Positions 15,928 through 24,965 of a stretch of DNA of 64,000 nt are shown here, one piece after another. Within the stretch, counting starts at the first letter, position 1, and each line of letters begins with the position of its first letter. Source of the DNA: UBA8437 sp963694825 (GTDB lineage: Bacteria; Planctomycetota; Planctomycetia; Planctomycetales; Planctomycetaceae); contig CAVOEV010000002.1 in the NCBI GenBank assembly GCA_963694825.1, positions 1-64,000 of the forward strand. The letters run 5' to 3'. The notes below the pieces were generated by a model. It was not told where the DNA came from. It worked only from the letters and a program-made list of their open reading frames with translations, and searched no databases. Made by a program: the position numbers and the translations under genes.

Positions 15928-16938
15928 TCAGCCTCCGATCGAGTACATCGGTCGATCGGGTTGGACAAAGTGATCGGAGTTGATTTCGTGTCCTTGGGTT
16001 TTGGCATGAATCGAGGCAGCAATCGCTTCGACAATTCGCGAGTCTCTGTCACTCTCGTCGCCTCCACGCAGCAGTTCCTTGACGTCCGTTTCCTGAAGAC
16101 TGAACAGGCAATTGCGGAGTTTTCCGTCGGCGGTCAATCGGAACCGGTTGCAGTTACTGCAGAAGGGTTCGCTGACCGAGGCGATCAGGCCAATGCGTCC
16201 GATTCCGTCGGCGAATTCGTACTGGCTGGCCGGTGCGGTCGGGTCGGTTCGGACCAGGGGAACCAGTGGTCCAAATTCCGTTTCGAGATGTTCGCGGATT
16301 TCCGCGGCGAAGAGTACGCGATCGCGTTCCCAGGCGTTGTCGGCATCCAGCGGCATGAATTCGATGAACCGGACTTCGATCCCGGTATCACGTGCCAGTT
16401 GTCCGAAGGGAATGAGTTGGTCTTCGGTGAGACCTCGGATCGAGACGGCGTTGATTTTGATCGGGTCGAATCCCACCGACCGAGCGGCCTCGATTCCTTC
16501 GATCACTTTTTCGTAACCGTCACGCCGTGTCACCTCCTTGAAGCGGACCGGGTCGAGCGCATCGAGGCTGATGTTGATTCTGGAGAGTCCAGCGTCGTGG
16601 AGTGCGTTGGCCTGATCGGCCAGCAGGATGCCATTGGTCGTCAGGCCGATGTCCTGGATACCTTTGATCTTCGAAACCCGCCGGATCAGTTCGGGCAGGT
16701 CGCGTCGTACAAGCGGTTCGCCTCCGGTGAGTCGCAACTTGTTGATCCCCAGGCTGGCCGCCACTTTGACGAATCGCTCGATTTCCTCGAACGTCAGCAA
16801 TTCACTTCGCTGCATGAACTCGACGTTGTCGGCCGGCATGCAGTAGAAGCAGCGGATGTTGCAGCGGTCGGTGACGCTGATCCTGAGGTTGTTGTGGTGT
16901 CGGCCGAAGGTGTCGACGAGTGGTTGAGTGATCGACAT
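15928..16938 (-). CDS. moaA: GTP 3',8-cyclase MoaA
   Basis: 336 residues. The radical-SAM cluster motif is in VTDRCNIRCFYCMP, with the GGEP motif in LRLTGGEPLVRRDL. The C-terminal second [4Fe-4S] site is in FCSNCNRFRLTADGKLRNC. The very end is GG (SIGG), which in MoaA reaches into the active site. It converts GTP to the cyclic precursor for molybdopterin (with MoaC, not in this window). It lies downstream of moaE on the same strand, 27 bases apart. Confidence 0.96.
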   Translation of the reverse strand: MSITQPLVDTFGRHHNNLRISVTDRCNIRCFYCMPADNVEFMQRSELLTFEEIERFVKVAASLGINKLRLTGGEPLVRRDLPELIRRVSKIKGIQDIGLTTNGILLADQANALHDAGLSRINISLDALDPVRFKEVTRRDGYEKVIEGIEAARSVGFDPIKINAVSIRGLTEDQLIPFGQLARDTGIEVRFIEFMPLDADNAWERDRVLFAAEIREHLETEFGPLVPLVRTDPTAPASQYEFADGIGRIGLIASVSEPFCSNCNRFRLTADGKLRNCLFSLQETDVKELLRGGDESDRDSRIVEAIAASIHAKTQGHEINSDHFVQPDRPMYSIGG

Positions 16939-16965
16939 GTGTGATTCACGATCGTGTGTTGGAGT

Positions 16966-17427
16966 TCAGTTGCTGAGTTGAGTGTCGGTGGTGGTGTCGG
17001 TGGTGGTGTCGGTATTCAGGCCGGGGTGGACCCATTCGGTGGTCCCATCGTCGAAGTTTTCTTTTTTCCAGATGGGGACGACGTCCTTGAGCGTATCGAT
17101 CAGGAACCTGGCGGCCTGAAACGCTTCGACTCGGTGCGGGCAGCTGACGGCGACAGCGACGCTGACGTCTCCGAGTTCGAGGTGTCCGAGTCGGTGAATG
17201 ATCCCGCAGGCGGTGATGGGCCAGCGTTGGCCAGCCGTTGCGACGATTTCCTCCATCTTCGCCGTCGCCATTTCCGGGTAGGCTTCGTAGTCGAGTGCGG
17301 TGGTGCGTCGTCCTTCGGTCATGTCGCGGACGGTGCCCAGGAACAGCACAACGGCTCCGGCGGCATGTTTGCGGACCGATTCGGTCAGGCCGGCAGTGTC
17401 GATCGGATCGTGGGTCAACTGAATCAT
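16966..17427 (-). CDS. moaE: Molybdopterin synthase catalytic subunit MoaE
   Basis: 153 residues. Conserved MoaE blocks are AVVLFLGTVRDMTEGR, LDYEAYPEMATAKMEEI, IHRLGHLELGDVSVAVAVS and the catalytic-lysine region VPIWKKENFDDGTTEWV. It transfers sulfur from MoaD to precursor Z to make molybdopterin. The C-terminus ends with Thr/Asp repeats encoded by a 12-base tandem repeat (16982-17013). It lies between moaD and moaA. Confidence 0.95.
   Translation of the reverse strand: MIQLTHDPIDTAGLTESVRKHAAGAVVLFLGTVRDMTEGRRTTALDYEAYPEMATAKMEEIVATAGQRWPITACGIIHRLGHLELGDVSVAVAVSCPHRVEAFQAARFLIDTLKDVVPIWKKENFDDGTTEWVHPGLNTDTTTDTTTDTQLSN
16982..17013. repeat. 12-bp tandem repeat at the end of moaE
   Basis: About 2.7 copies of gtgtcggtggtg encode the Thr-Asp-Thr-Thr tail of MoaE on the minus strand. 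Confidence 0.8.
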
Positions 17428-17483
17428 TGTCTTGTTTGGTCGCGAATCTTCTGGAGTTCCGTGAGGCGTCGTGGCGACGGGTC

Positions 17484-17729
17484 TCAGCCGCCGCTGACGG
17501 GTGGGAAGCAGGCAATCGAGTCGTCGGGTCCGAGTGTGACGTGGTCGTCGGCGTACCGAGTACCGACGGCGAACAGGAGTCGTTGTGTGAGTGGCAGGAG
17601 TTGAGGGACCTGGTCGGCAAGTGCCTGGCGGACGTCTGCCACGCAGGCACCTTCGTCGAGTTCCAGGTCGACCTGGTCTTGACCGGCGAGTTCACGTGCG
17701 TGAGCAAACAGTTGGACGGCGAGCTTCAC
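17484..17729 (-). CDS. moaD: Molybdopterin synthase sulfur carrier subunit MoaD
   Basis: 81 residues from a GTG at 17729. It has the ubiquitin-like beta-grasp pattern VKLAVQLFAHARELAGQDQV and the essential C-terminal Gly-Gly (IACFPPVSGG), which is adenylated and thiocarboxylated. The GTG overlaps the TGA of the upstream FAD/Fe-S gene (GTGA), suggesting translational coupling. moaE follows after 56 bases. Confidence 0.9.
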   Translation of the reverse strand: MKLAVQLFAHARELAGQDQVDLELDEGACVADVRQALADQVPQLLPLTQRLLFAVGTRYADDHVTLGPDDSIACFPPVSGG

Positions 17730-20700
17730 GAGATCACCAATTGGCGGTTCGAGTGACGACGATGTCGGCCATTGGATTCCGGCAATCTCTGACGGATTTC
17801 CGGGATCAGGCCATAGGCAAGTGCCAGGAGTTTGAGTGGATGGAGAGTTTGGGTGTTGGAGGCCTGCTGCATTTGCAGCCGACATCCGCTGCACTCGGTC
17901 GTACCGATCTCGAGATCTCCCTGTTGCATCCTGCTGATCAGGGAGTGTCCGATCTCGATCGAGGTCGCAAAGTTGTCCGTCGCGATCCCCCAGGCTCCGG
18001 CCATTCCCGAGCAACCTGCTTCGATTGTAGAAACACTCAAACCTGGAATCAAACCGAGCAATTCTCTTGCCGAGTCTTCGCCGCCGAGAGCCTTGAGGTG
18101 GCAGGGAGTGTGGTACCCGGCGACCAGGTCGAGTGGCTCGAAATCGAGAGCCAGTCGGCCTTCGGCGTGGAGTTCGGCGAGGAAGGTACCGGCTTCGACG
18201 ACCTGTTGGGCGACGGCCGGGGCATCGGGGTGATCGACCAGTCGCGGGTATTCCTGTTGCAGGCAGACGACTGCCGAGGGTTCGCTGCAGACGATCCGGT
18301 GTCCTTCGCGGGCCAGTTCACCGAGTTCTCGGAGGTTCCATTCCGCGAGTCGTCTGGCGGAGTCGAGGTTACCGGCGGTGATCAGTGCCATTCCCGACGG
18401 GTATTGGTCTCGGGGCACGTAGACGGGGATGTCGTTGTGTTCGAGGATCCGGATCAGGGCGGTGGCGAGTTCGGGATCGTGGTGATTGGCGAAGTGGTCG
18501 ACGAAATAGATGACCGGTTTGGGGCGTGCTCCGGGCCGTGGCCGAAACGACCAGCGTCGTGGCAGGCTGCTAAGGAACGAGCGTCGTGCCAGGGCTGGCA
18601 GTCGTCGTTCACGGTGAATGCCCAGCAGTTTCTCGATCAGCCATCGTGCGGGCGGCTGATCCAGAAGCCAGTTGGTGGCTCGAGGCATCAGTCCTCCCAG
18701 GCCCACCAGGTTGTAGATCATGGCCGAGGTCCGGTCGGCTCGAGTCATCCCGTCGACGGCGGCCTGAGCCGCTTTGGCTTCGATCATCATTTGCGGCACA
18801 TTGACGTGGCCGGGGCATTCGAGTTCGCATTGCTTGCAGTTGAAGCAGAGTGAAGCGAGCTGCCGGAATTCCTGGGACGCGAGGGCCTGGGGGTTGAGTG
18901 ACCCGAATATCGAGCGAATTGCGTTCGCCTTAGCCCGGGGGCTGGCGTGCTCGGACGGGTCGATCCGGAAGAACGGGCACATGCGTTGCTGAGGCGAGAC
19001 ATTACGGCAGGCGGCACAGCCATTGCAGTCTGCCGCCGCCAATGCCAACTCCTGGGCATCCCAGGAAAACTCCAACGCCACCGGTTCGGTCGTTGGGGCG
19101 TCGCGAGCGATGGCGGGAGCGGCAGGAAGCGGCGTGTCGTTGGGAGCGACGCGAGGAACTGGCTTGGGCTGCGGATCTGTGGGCTGTCCTGCCAGGTCGA
19201 CCAGGCCGCTGCCACGAAACTCGGCTCGATGCAGTGGCCTGCTACCGGTGACGATTTTCCCAGGGTTGAGTCGTTCGTGTGGATCGAACAGATCCTTGAC
19301 AAACTGGAAGACTCGGCAAAGTGGTCCGTACTGTTTCTTGAGGAAGGGTGTTCGTGAGAGTCCATCTCCGTGTTCGCCGCTGATGGTTCCGCCCAATCGA
19401 AAGACTTCTTCGTAGAGGCTTTCGGCGAGTCGTTCGAGCCGGCCGCCGTGATCGAGCGCTGGCGGCGGGAGGAATGGTCGCAAGTGCAATTGTCCGGCGG
19501 CGGCGTGAGCGTACAGCGAAGCGGTGACTTCGTGCTGCTGGAACACTCGCTGTGCCGCTGTCAGGAATTCGTGCAGCCGTTCGGGCGGCACGGCAATGTC
19601 TTCGACAAACGGCAGTGGCCGGGTGGTTCCTTTGAGACGCGCCAGCAGGGGGACGATGCGTCGGGGCAGCGACCAGAGGAATTCGACTCCGTCGAATTCG
19701 TGAGCTTCGAAGGCCACTCGTGTGGATTGTGCGGTGGCGCGAGCGGCCGAGACGACTCGAGCGATCCGTTCGCGTGTCTCGCGTTCGCTGATCCCGACCT
19801 GCTCGACAATCAACGCCGCTTCGCTGCCGGCGGGGATCATCGCCGAGAAACGCGGGTCGGACTCTCGGCCCAGACTGAGGACTCGGCGATCCATCAAGTC
19901 GCACGCCGAGGGTTGCAGGGCCGAGATGGCCTGGACGCACCGCGTGGCTTCCTCGAGTGTCCCGAACAGCAGCAACACGATCCCACGGTGTTCGGGTAAC
20001 GGCGAGGTGTGCAGGGTAGCTTGAGTGAACAGCCCGAGTGTGCCTTCGGATCCGACCAGCAGTCGTGCGAGTTCGAGTCGGTTGTCGGCGAGGACGCCTC
20101 GGAGATGGTACCCGCTGCAGTTGCGGGACAAGGCCGGTTGCCGTTCGCGGATCAGGTCTTCGTTTTCTCTGAGGATTCGTTCCAGGTGATCGCAGAGTCT
20201 TTGGTGAGGGTCGGTCGGATCGGCCGTGCCGATCGCCGTGTGACTCACCAGTTCTTCACTCCCCGCTTCGATCACCGACCCATCGCCGATGACGAGTTCG
20301 AGTTGTTTGACGTGGTCGCGTGTGGATCCGATTCGAACCGATCGGGAACCGGCGGCATCGACGGCCAGCATACCGCCGATGGTGGTGACCGGACCGTTGG
20401 AGGGGTCGGGCGGGAAGTAGCGCCCCAGTGGGCGGAGTTGTCGGTTGAGTTCGTCGAGGACGACTCCGGGCTCGACGGTCACGGTCGACGAGTCGACTGC
20501 GAGAATGCGGTGGAGGTAGCGGGAAAAGTCGACCACAATCCCCGGCCCCAGGCAGCCTCCAGCTACTCCGCTTCCGGCCCCACGCGGAAACACCCCCACC
20601 TCGATCTCGGCCGCGTACCGAACGATCGCCACGACATCGTCTCGGTTTCGCGGTCGGGCGACGGCCAAGGGTGGGACGTGGAACAGGCTGGCGTCACTGG

Positions 20701-20791
20701 CGTAGAGGGCGATCGAGAGAGGATCGACGAGCAGTTCGCCCTCGAGCACGCTGCCAAGATCCTCGACCATCAGTTGCCGTTGCTCGTCCAC
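17726..20791 (-). CDS. FAD-binding and [4Fe-4S] oxidoreductase (YdiJ/GlcD-GlcF-like fusion)
   Basis: 1021 residues from a GTG (an ATG at residue 8 is possible). Domains in order: FAD-binding PCMH domain (~35-220, with GVFPRGAGSGVAGGCLGP and TTIGGMLAVDAAGSRSVRIG), FAD-oxidase C-terminal domain (~250-520, GTISGEHGDGLSRTPFLK), two [4Fe-4S] motifs (~589-606 CNGCAACRNVSPQQRMCP and ~647-660 CFNCKQCELECP), and two cysteine-rich CCG modules (~895 YHTPCHLKALGG, ~927 GCSGMAGAWG, ~965 TECSGCRLQM). The family oxidises 2-hydroxy acids such as D-lactate, glycolate or D-2-hydroxyglutarate and passes electrons to a membrane acceptor. Substrate cannot be read here. Its stop is coupled to moaD, an odd pairing. 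Confidence 0.9.
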   Translation of the reverse strand: MDEQRQLMVEDLGSVLEGELLVDPLSIALYASDASLFHVPPLAVARPRNRDDVVAIVRYAAEIEVGVFPRGAGSGVAGGCLGPGIVVDFSRYLHRILAVDSSTVTVEPGVVLDELNRQLRPLGRYFPPDPSNGPVTTIGGMLAVDAAGSRSVRIGSTRDHVKQLELVIGDGSVIEAGSEELVSHTAIGTADPTDPHQRLCDHLERILRENEDLIRERQPALSRNCSGYHLRGVLADNRLELARLLVGSEGTLGLFTQATLHTSPLPEHRGIVLLLFGTLEEATRCVQAISALQPSACDLMDRRVLSLGRESDPRFSAMIPAGSEAALIVEQVGISERETRERIARVVSAARATAQSTRVAFEAHEFDGVEFLWSLPRRIVPLLARLKGTTRPLPFVEDIAVPPERLHEFLTAAQRVFQQHEVTASLYAHAAAGQLHLRPFLPPPALDHGGRLERLAESLYEEVFRLGGTISGEHGDGLSRTPFLKKQYGPLCRVFQFVKDLFDPHERLNPGKIVTGSRPLHRAEFRGSGLVDLAGQPTDPQPKPVPRVAPNDTPLPAAPAIARDAPTTEPVALEFSWDAQELALAAADCNGCAACRNVSPQQRMCPFFRIDPSEHASPRAKANAIRSIFGSLNPQALASQEFRQLASLCFNCKQCELECPGHVNVPQMMIEAKAAQAAVDGMTRADRTSAMIYNLVGLGGLMPRATNWLLDQPPARWLIEKLLGIHRERRLPALARRSFLSSLPRRWSFRPRPGARPKPVIYFVDHFANHHDPELATALIRILEHNDIPVYVPRDQYPSGMALITAGNLDSARRLAEWNLRELGELAREGHRIVCSEPSAVVCLQQEYPRLVDHPDAPAVAQQVVEAGTFLAELHAEGRLALDFEPLDLVAGYHTPCHLKALGGEDSARELLGLIPGLSVSTIEAGCSGMAGAWGIATDNFATSIEIGHSLISRMQQGDLEIGTTECSGCRLQMQQASNTQTLHPLKLLALAYGLIPEIRQRLPESNGRHRRHSNRQLVIS

Positions 20792-20860
20792 TCGCCTGCG
20801 GTTCCTTCGACGGGTCTGGTAATTCGGTGGCCGCGGTCGGGGCTGGTCGAGGAACGGGGG

Positions 20861-21331
20861 TCAAGTAGCGGGATCAAGCGGTTTGCGACTGAGAGCCTGC
20901 TGACGATACCGTTCGGCTCGTTCGTGATCGAATTGGGGGTAGCCGTCGGTCGATCCTTCGAGTCGGTGCCGGGCTTGGCAGCGATAGCAGACCAGCACAT
21001 CCTTCATCAGACTATACAACGCCAAATCCAGGAGTGCGAATAGCATCAGGATGCCGATGGCGAGTACGGGGAGGTAGCGTGCCCAGGCGATGGTCGAGAG
21101 TCCTATGCCGAGGGCGACCAGTCCGATTCCGAGTTTTTGCGGAAAGTCCTTCTGTCGCCACAGATCCGGTTCGCCGCACGCCAGGCATTCGGCCAACCGA
21201 GTGTTCTCCCAGGCTGATTCGGGGATCGGCTTCACGAAGCCGCATTCGGGGCACTCGATCCGGTGTTCGTCGAGGCTGCTGGAGATCCGGCTGGACTGCT
21301 GGCAGTCGGGGCAGGTGAAGTCGAGTTGCAT
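20861..21331 (-). CDS. Membrane protein with N-terminal zinc ribbons
   Basis: 156 residues. Four to five CxxC pairs are visible: FTCPDCQQ, IECPECGF, AECLACGE and VCYRCQAR, suggesting two zinc-ribbon-like modules flanking two membrane segments (~70-110, GIGLVALGIGLSTIAWAR and LPVLAIGILMLFALLDLAL). No known family recognised with certainty; similar small zinc-ribbon membrane proteins occur in planctomycetes. It sits 21 bases after the next membrane gene and 69 bases before the FAD/Fe-S gene, so likely one operon. Confidence 0.7.
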   Translation of the reverse strand: MQLDFTCPDCQQSSRISSSLDEHRIECPECGFVKPIPESAWENTRLAECLACGEPDLWRQKDFPQKLGIGLVALGIGLSTIAWARYLPVLAIGILMLFALLDLALYSLMKDVLVCYRCQARHRLEGSTDGYPQFDHERAERYRQQALSRKPLDPAT

Positions 21332-21352
21332 GGATGGTGTTCCGGACCCGTT

Positions 21353-22144
21353 CTAGATCGGGATGGCGAGTTCTTGAGCCAGCAGAGTGGCGGTCAATTC
21401 TCCGGTGAGTGTCAGCATCACTCCCACGTAGAGGACACCGGTGGCCGACTGAGTGTTGTGGTAGCCGAGTATCTTCCAGACCATGCCAACAACCACCAGC
21501 GGCCCGGCCAGTCCTGCCAGCCATCTGAGCACCAGCAACAGTCTCTGGTGGTCGGTCTCGGGCAGTCCTCCGATCAGCACCAGGCCGACGATAGCCAGGC
21601 CGATTCGCAGGAGTGTGGCGGCGAGCAGCATGAGGTTGAGTTGTTTGAGTGGTTCGAGTGACATGCCGGTGGCTGTCAGGTGCCAGTGGCCCAGCAGCAT
21701 GCTGACCATCGAGGTGCCCAGCAGCAGTGCGGTTGAGAGTTCCGAAGCGGCGACGAAGAGTTGGGTGGGGGTCGAGGCCGAGAGTGTGCAGCGGGTCGAT
21801 CCGATCAGCAGTGCGAGTCCGAGGCCTGTGACGAGTGCGATCGCGGCGTTGCCGGCCGGGCGGCGGCCCAGGGCCCAGAGAAAGCTGCCGATGTAGGCTG
21901 CGACGGCCGTCGCGCCGCACAACCAGGTGCGGGTGCGGTCTCCGAGCAGAGATTCGCCGGTTTCGGTCGAGGCGGAGAACGAGGCGTCCCATCCGCCGAG
22001 GCCGACCAGGGTGGCCAGGACTGCGAGTCCCATCACGATCAGCATCTGGATGCGGAAGAAGCCGTCGGTGATATCGCGTCTGCGAGACAGGCACCACGCC
22101 AAGCTGATGCCACAAATCAGACGAACGGCGAACTGGGCGATCAC
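21353..22144 (-). CDS. Polytopic membrane protein, unknown function
   Basis: 263 residues from a GTG start, dominated by about seven to eight hydrophobic segments (for example IQMLIVMGLAVLATLVGLGG and LNLMLLAATLLRIGLAIVGL). No catalytic motif or known family recognised. It lies 31 bases after folE and 21 bases before the zinc-ribbon membrane protein, all on one strand. The start is uncertain because no clear ribosome binding site precedes the GTG. Confidence 0.65.
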   Translation of the reverse strand: MIAQFAVRLICGISLAWCLSRRRDITDGFFRIQMLIVMGLAVLATLVGLGGWDASFSASTETGESLLGDRTRTWLCGATAVAAYIGSFLWALGRRPAGNAAIALVTGLGLALLIGSTRCTLSASTPTQLFVAASELSTALLLGTSMVSMLLGHWHLTATGMSLEPLKQLNLMLLAATLLRIGLAIVGLVLIGGLPETDHQRLLLVLRWLAGLAGPLVVVGMVWKILGYHNTQSATGVLYVGVMLTLTGELTATLLAQELAIPI

Positions 22145-22175
22145 TGGGTGTCTCTGTTGAGTGAACGAGCCGAAT

Positions 22176-22787
22176 TCAGCCGCGATTGATCAGCGACATG
22201 ACCTCGGCACGACTCGACTGGTTGGTCTTGAACAGGCCACGCACCGCACTGGTCACCGTCAGGCTGCCCGGCTTGCGGACGCCTCGAATCGTCATGCAGG
22301 TGTGAGTGGCCTCGAGCACCACCACAACGCCCTTGGCGTCGAGTTCCTCGTCGAGCAGGTCGGCGATCTGGTTGGTCATCCGTTCCTGGACCTGAGGCCG
22401 ATGTGAGATTTCTTCGACGACCCGGGCCAGTTTGCTGAGCCCCACGATTCGTCCGTTGGGCAGGTAGCCGACATGGGCCACTCCTATGAACGGCAGCAGG
22501 TGATGTTCACAGAGGCTGTTGAAACTGATTTCGCGAACCAGGACCAGTTCGTCGAATTGTTCTTCAAAGCATTTTTGCAGGTGCCGGGCCGGGTCGGAAT
22601 ACAGGCCGGAGAACAATTCGGTGTACATCCGAGCGACCCGCTCGGGTGTTTCGACCAAATTCGAACGGTCGGGGTCTTCTCCGATCGCTTCGAGAATCTC
22701 GCGGACCGCTCGGGCGATCCGTGGCTGATCGACTGGAGACGTCGAGTCCGTGTCTGCGTTGTCTGCGGCGAGTGTGCTGTGTGACAT
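22176..22787 (-). CDS. folE: GTP cyclohydrolase I
   Basis: 203 residues. The catalytic zinc/active-site region SLCEHHLLPFIGVAHVGYLP, NGRIVGLSKLARVVE, and the C-terminal HTCMTIRGVRKPGSLTVTSA (with the third zinc-ligand Cys) identify type I GTP cyclohydrolase, the first step to tetrahydrofolate. folP, a later folate gene, is encoded elsewhere in the window (45219-46097). The first ~20 residues are a variable leader. Confidence 0.96.
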   Translation of the reverse strand: MSHSTLAADNADTDSTSPVDQPRIARAVREILEAIGEDPDRSNLVETPERVARMYTELFSGLYSDPARHLQKCFEEQFDELVLVREISFNSLCEHHLLPFIGVAHVGYLPNGRIVGLSKLARVVEEISHRPQVQERMTNQIADLLDEELDAKGVVVVLEATHTCMTIRGVRKPGSLTVTSAVRGLFKTNQSSRAEVMSLINRG

Positions 22788-22823
22788 CTGAGTTCCGTGG
22801 CGAGTTGCCTTGTGGGGTAGTGG

Positions 22824-23564
22824 TCAATTGAGGCTGTAGGGTGGTGGGAATGTCTGGTTATGTTGGGTTCCAGATGCGTTTTCGGCACTTGAAGTGATGC
22901 AGTCTTTCAGTTCGCCGAGGACCATGAGTGAGCGGTTTGCGATGTCGGATTCTTCGAAGATCGCCTGTGCCACGTCGGGTCCGAGTGCCAGCGAGAAGGC
23001 GATCACATCACAGAGGCCTCCGAGTGGCAGGTCGGCATCCAGCGAGTCGTGAAAGGACTGATCGAAGTCACAGCCTGCGGCCGCCTGTTGAAATCCGACC
23101 AGCAGTTCTCGTTGCCTGCGTCGTCGTTGTTGACTCGAGAGACCGGACGGCATGTCCGACCTCAATTCGATTCTAGCGACCCGGTAGGGCCGTGTGGAGT
23201 GGTCTTCGTCGAGAACGATTCCGCGGGCGAGTCCTTCGAGGGCGATTTGATAGCGTCCGTCGTCGAGTAGTTCCCAGGAGGCAATGCGTCCGATGCAGAC
23301 GGTTTGGTGGATCGGTGCCGACTTGGATTCGTAGGTCGCTTCCCAACCCGGTGCGAGCAGTGCCATGGCGATCAGGCGGTCTCGGGCCAGGCTGTCTTCG
23401 ACCATTTGCCGGTATCTTGGTTCGAAGACCACCAGTTGCATCACACCGTGAGGAAACAGGACGGCATCGGGCAGAGGGAACAGCGGCACGCGGCCGGTGA
23501 AGTTCCTCAACTGGTCGAAGCCAGCGTCGGGATCGGGTCCGGGATCGGGTCCGGGATTCGTCAT
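22824..23564 (-). CDS. LON substrate-binding domain protein
   Basis: 246 residues. After a Pro/Asp repeat leader (GPDPGPDPDAG, from a 12-base tandem repeat at 23529-23552), the sequence RVPLFPLPDAVLFPHGVMQL and VFEPRYRQMVEDSL match the N-terminal domain of ATP-dependent protease La. There is no AAA+ or protease part, so this is a stand-alone LON-domain protein, a common bacterial family of unclear function. The ATG overlaps the stop of the DUF309 gene by 4 bases (ATGA). Confidence 0.85.
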   Translation of the reverse strand: MTNPGPDPGPDPDAGFDQLRNFTGRVPLFPLPDAVLFPHGVMQLVVFEPRYRQMVEDSLARDRLIAMALLAPGWEATYESKSAPIHQTVCIGRIASWELLDDGRYQIALEGLARGIVLDEDHSTRPYRVARIELRSDMPSGLSSQQRRRRQRELLVGFQQAAAGCDFDQSFHDSLDADLPLGGLCDVIAFSLALGPDVAQAIFEESDIANRSLMVLGELKDCITSSAENASGTQHNQTFPPPYSLN

Positions 23565-23956
23565 GAGACGTCCAGGGTGATGTGTGGGATGAGAGATTCG
23601 TTGATGACGAGGTTGTCTGGATAGCTGTTGCCGGCGTCGAGCAGTTCCTGGAAGCAGGTTGTCAGGTCGCTGAGCAACTTGTCGAGGTCGAGATTCATGT
23701 AGGGCGATGGGTAGTGTTTCAGGTATTCGCGAGAGGAGTGGTACAATTTCCGGGCTCCACCGAGGTTACCGTTCCCGAAGTGAAACAGTGCCACGGCGAC
23801 CTGGATCAGGCCTTGGTAGAAGCGGCGCTGGTCACCGACGATGTCGGACCAGAGTTCTTCCAACACGTCGTGGCATTCGAAGAAGTCCTGTTCGTTGAAC
23901 AGCCGCAAGGCTTCGATGTACTGCGGCGGGTGTGGTGGGGGTGGATTGGAACACAT
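23561..23956 (-). CDS. DUF309 domain protein
   Basis: 131 residues from the ATG at 23956. The motif LFNEQDFFECHDVLEELW followed by RRFYQGLIQVAVALFHFGNG is the signature of DUF309, a small helical family of unknown function whose conserved His/Asp/Glu suggest metal binding. It overlaps the LON-domain gene by 4 bases. The frame is open 111 bases upstream, but a proline-rich start at 23956 gives the usual family length. Confidence 0.85.
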   Translation of the reverse strand: MCSNPPPPHPPQYIEALRLFNEQDFFECHDVLEELWSDIVGDQRRFYQGLIQVAVALFHFGNGNLGGARKLYHSSREYLKHYPSPYMNLDLDKLLSDLTTCFQELLDAGNSYPDNLVINESLIPHITLDVS

Positions 23957-24133
23957 TGGACGATTGCGGTCTGGCGATCCCTTCGTATGATTTCTGCAGT
24001 GGTCGTCCGGAGTCGGATCTGCGGATTGGATTGACCGGTTGTGGAGCCGTTGATTTTGGACTGGCACATCGATTCTAAGGAGCCGCGGTCGGCGGTGTCC
24101 ATCAGGCTATTCTATCCTCTTGCGGTTTGAACC

Positions 24134-24811
24134 ATGGCCAGTTCGGGTTGTAGCGTTCCCAACGATGAGGTCAGACGACGGGCGCGAGCGGTGGTGCGGA
24201 GTCTGAAGCGAGCCTACCCGGTGGCCGAGTGCGCTCTGGATCATGACGGCCCTTTCCAGTTGTTGGCCGCCACGATTCTTTCGGCTCAGTGCACCGATCA
24301 GCGAGTCAACCTGGTGACTCCGGCGCTGTTTGAAAAGTACTCGACGGCCGAATCACTGGCCAGCGGGCGGATTCGCGATATCGAGAGGATCATCAAGTCG
24401 ACCGGGTTCTTCCGTACCAAGGCCAAGAGTCTCAAGGGGATGGCTCGAGGGTTGGTCAGAGATCATTCGAGTGAGTTTCCTCGTGATATCGAGGACCTGG
24501 TGAGATTACCTGGAGTGGGACGCAAGACGGCCAGCGTTGTTCTGGGAGTCTGTTTCGGCATTGCCAGCGGCGTGGTTGTTGATACTCATGTGAAGCGGAT
24601 CAGCAACCTGTTGGGGCTGACGACTCAGGAGAATCCGGAGAAGATCGAGCGGGACCTGATGGCGATGTTGCCCAAGGGAGAGTGGATCGAGTACTCGCAT
24701 CGGATGATCCACCACGGGCGTGCGGTTTGCATTGCCCGCCGACCGGCGTGTGCGGAGTGTCCGTTACTGAGGTGTTGTCAGAGGGTGGGATTGGAACCTC
24801 TGTCGGACTGA
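24134..24811 (+). CDS. nth: Endonuclease III
   Basis: 225 residues. The helix-hairpin-helix LVRLPGVGRKTASVVLGVCF holds the catalytic lysine, VVVDTHVKRISNLLGL the catalytic aspartate, and CIARRPACAECPLLRCC the C-x6-C-x2-C-x5-C [4Fe-4S] site. It excises oxidised pyrimidines and nicks the abasic site. Divergent from the DUF309 gene, with a 177-base gap that probably holds both promoters, although I see no strong consensus. Confidence 0.96.
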   Translation: MASSGCSVPNDEVRRRARAVVRSLKRAYPVAECALDHDGPFQLLAATILSAQCTDQRVNLVTPALFEKYSTAESLASGRIRDIERIIKSTGFFRTKAKSLKGMARGLVRDHSSEFPRDIEDLVRLPGVGRKTASVVLGVCFGIASGVVVDTHVKRISNLLGLTTQENPEKIERDLMAMLPKGEWIEYSHRMIHHGRAVCIARRPACAECPLLRCCQRVGLEPLSD

Positions 24812-24820
24812 GACGGGATG

Positions 24821-24860
24821 GTTGAGGTTGGGTTGGGTTGAGGTTGGGTGAGGTTGGGTA
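24821..24860. repeat. Low-complexity GAGGTTGGGT repeat
   Basis: Four imperfect copies of a 5-10 base G/T-rich unit (gaggttgggt and ggttgggtt variants) stand directly after nth. G-runs could form a quadruplex in the + strand RNA. Function unknown. Confidence 0.7.
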
Positions 24861-24965
24861 AGGAGAGTCTAGGGTGGCTTGTTGCAACCTTGGTCGAATC
24901 GGACTACGGTCTGTCGCGTTGCATGTCGCGCGGACCTGCGGACACACGCTGGATGGGGCCTCACC

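Noticed and set aside
17591..18853. 420-codon plus-strand frame opposite the FAD/Fe-S gene
   Set aside because: Antisense to the Fe-S and CCG modules; no motif of its own.
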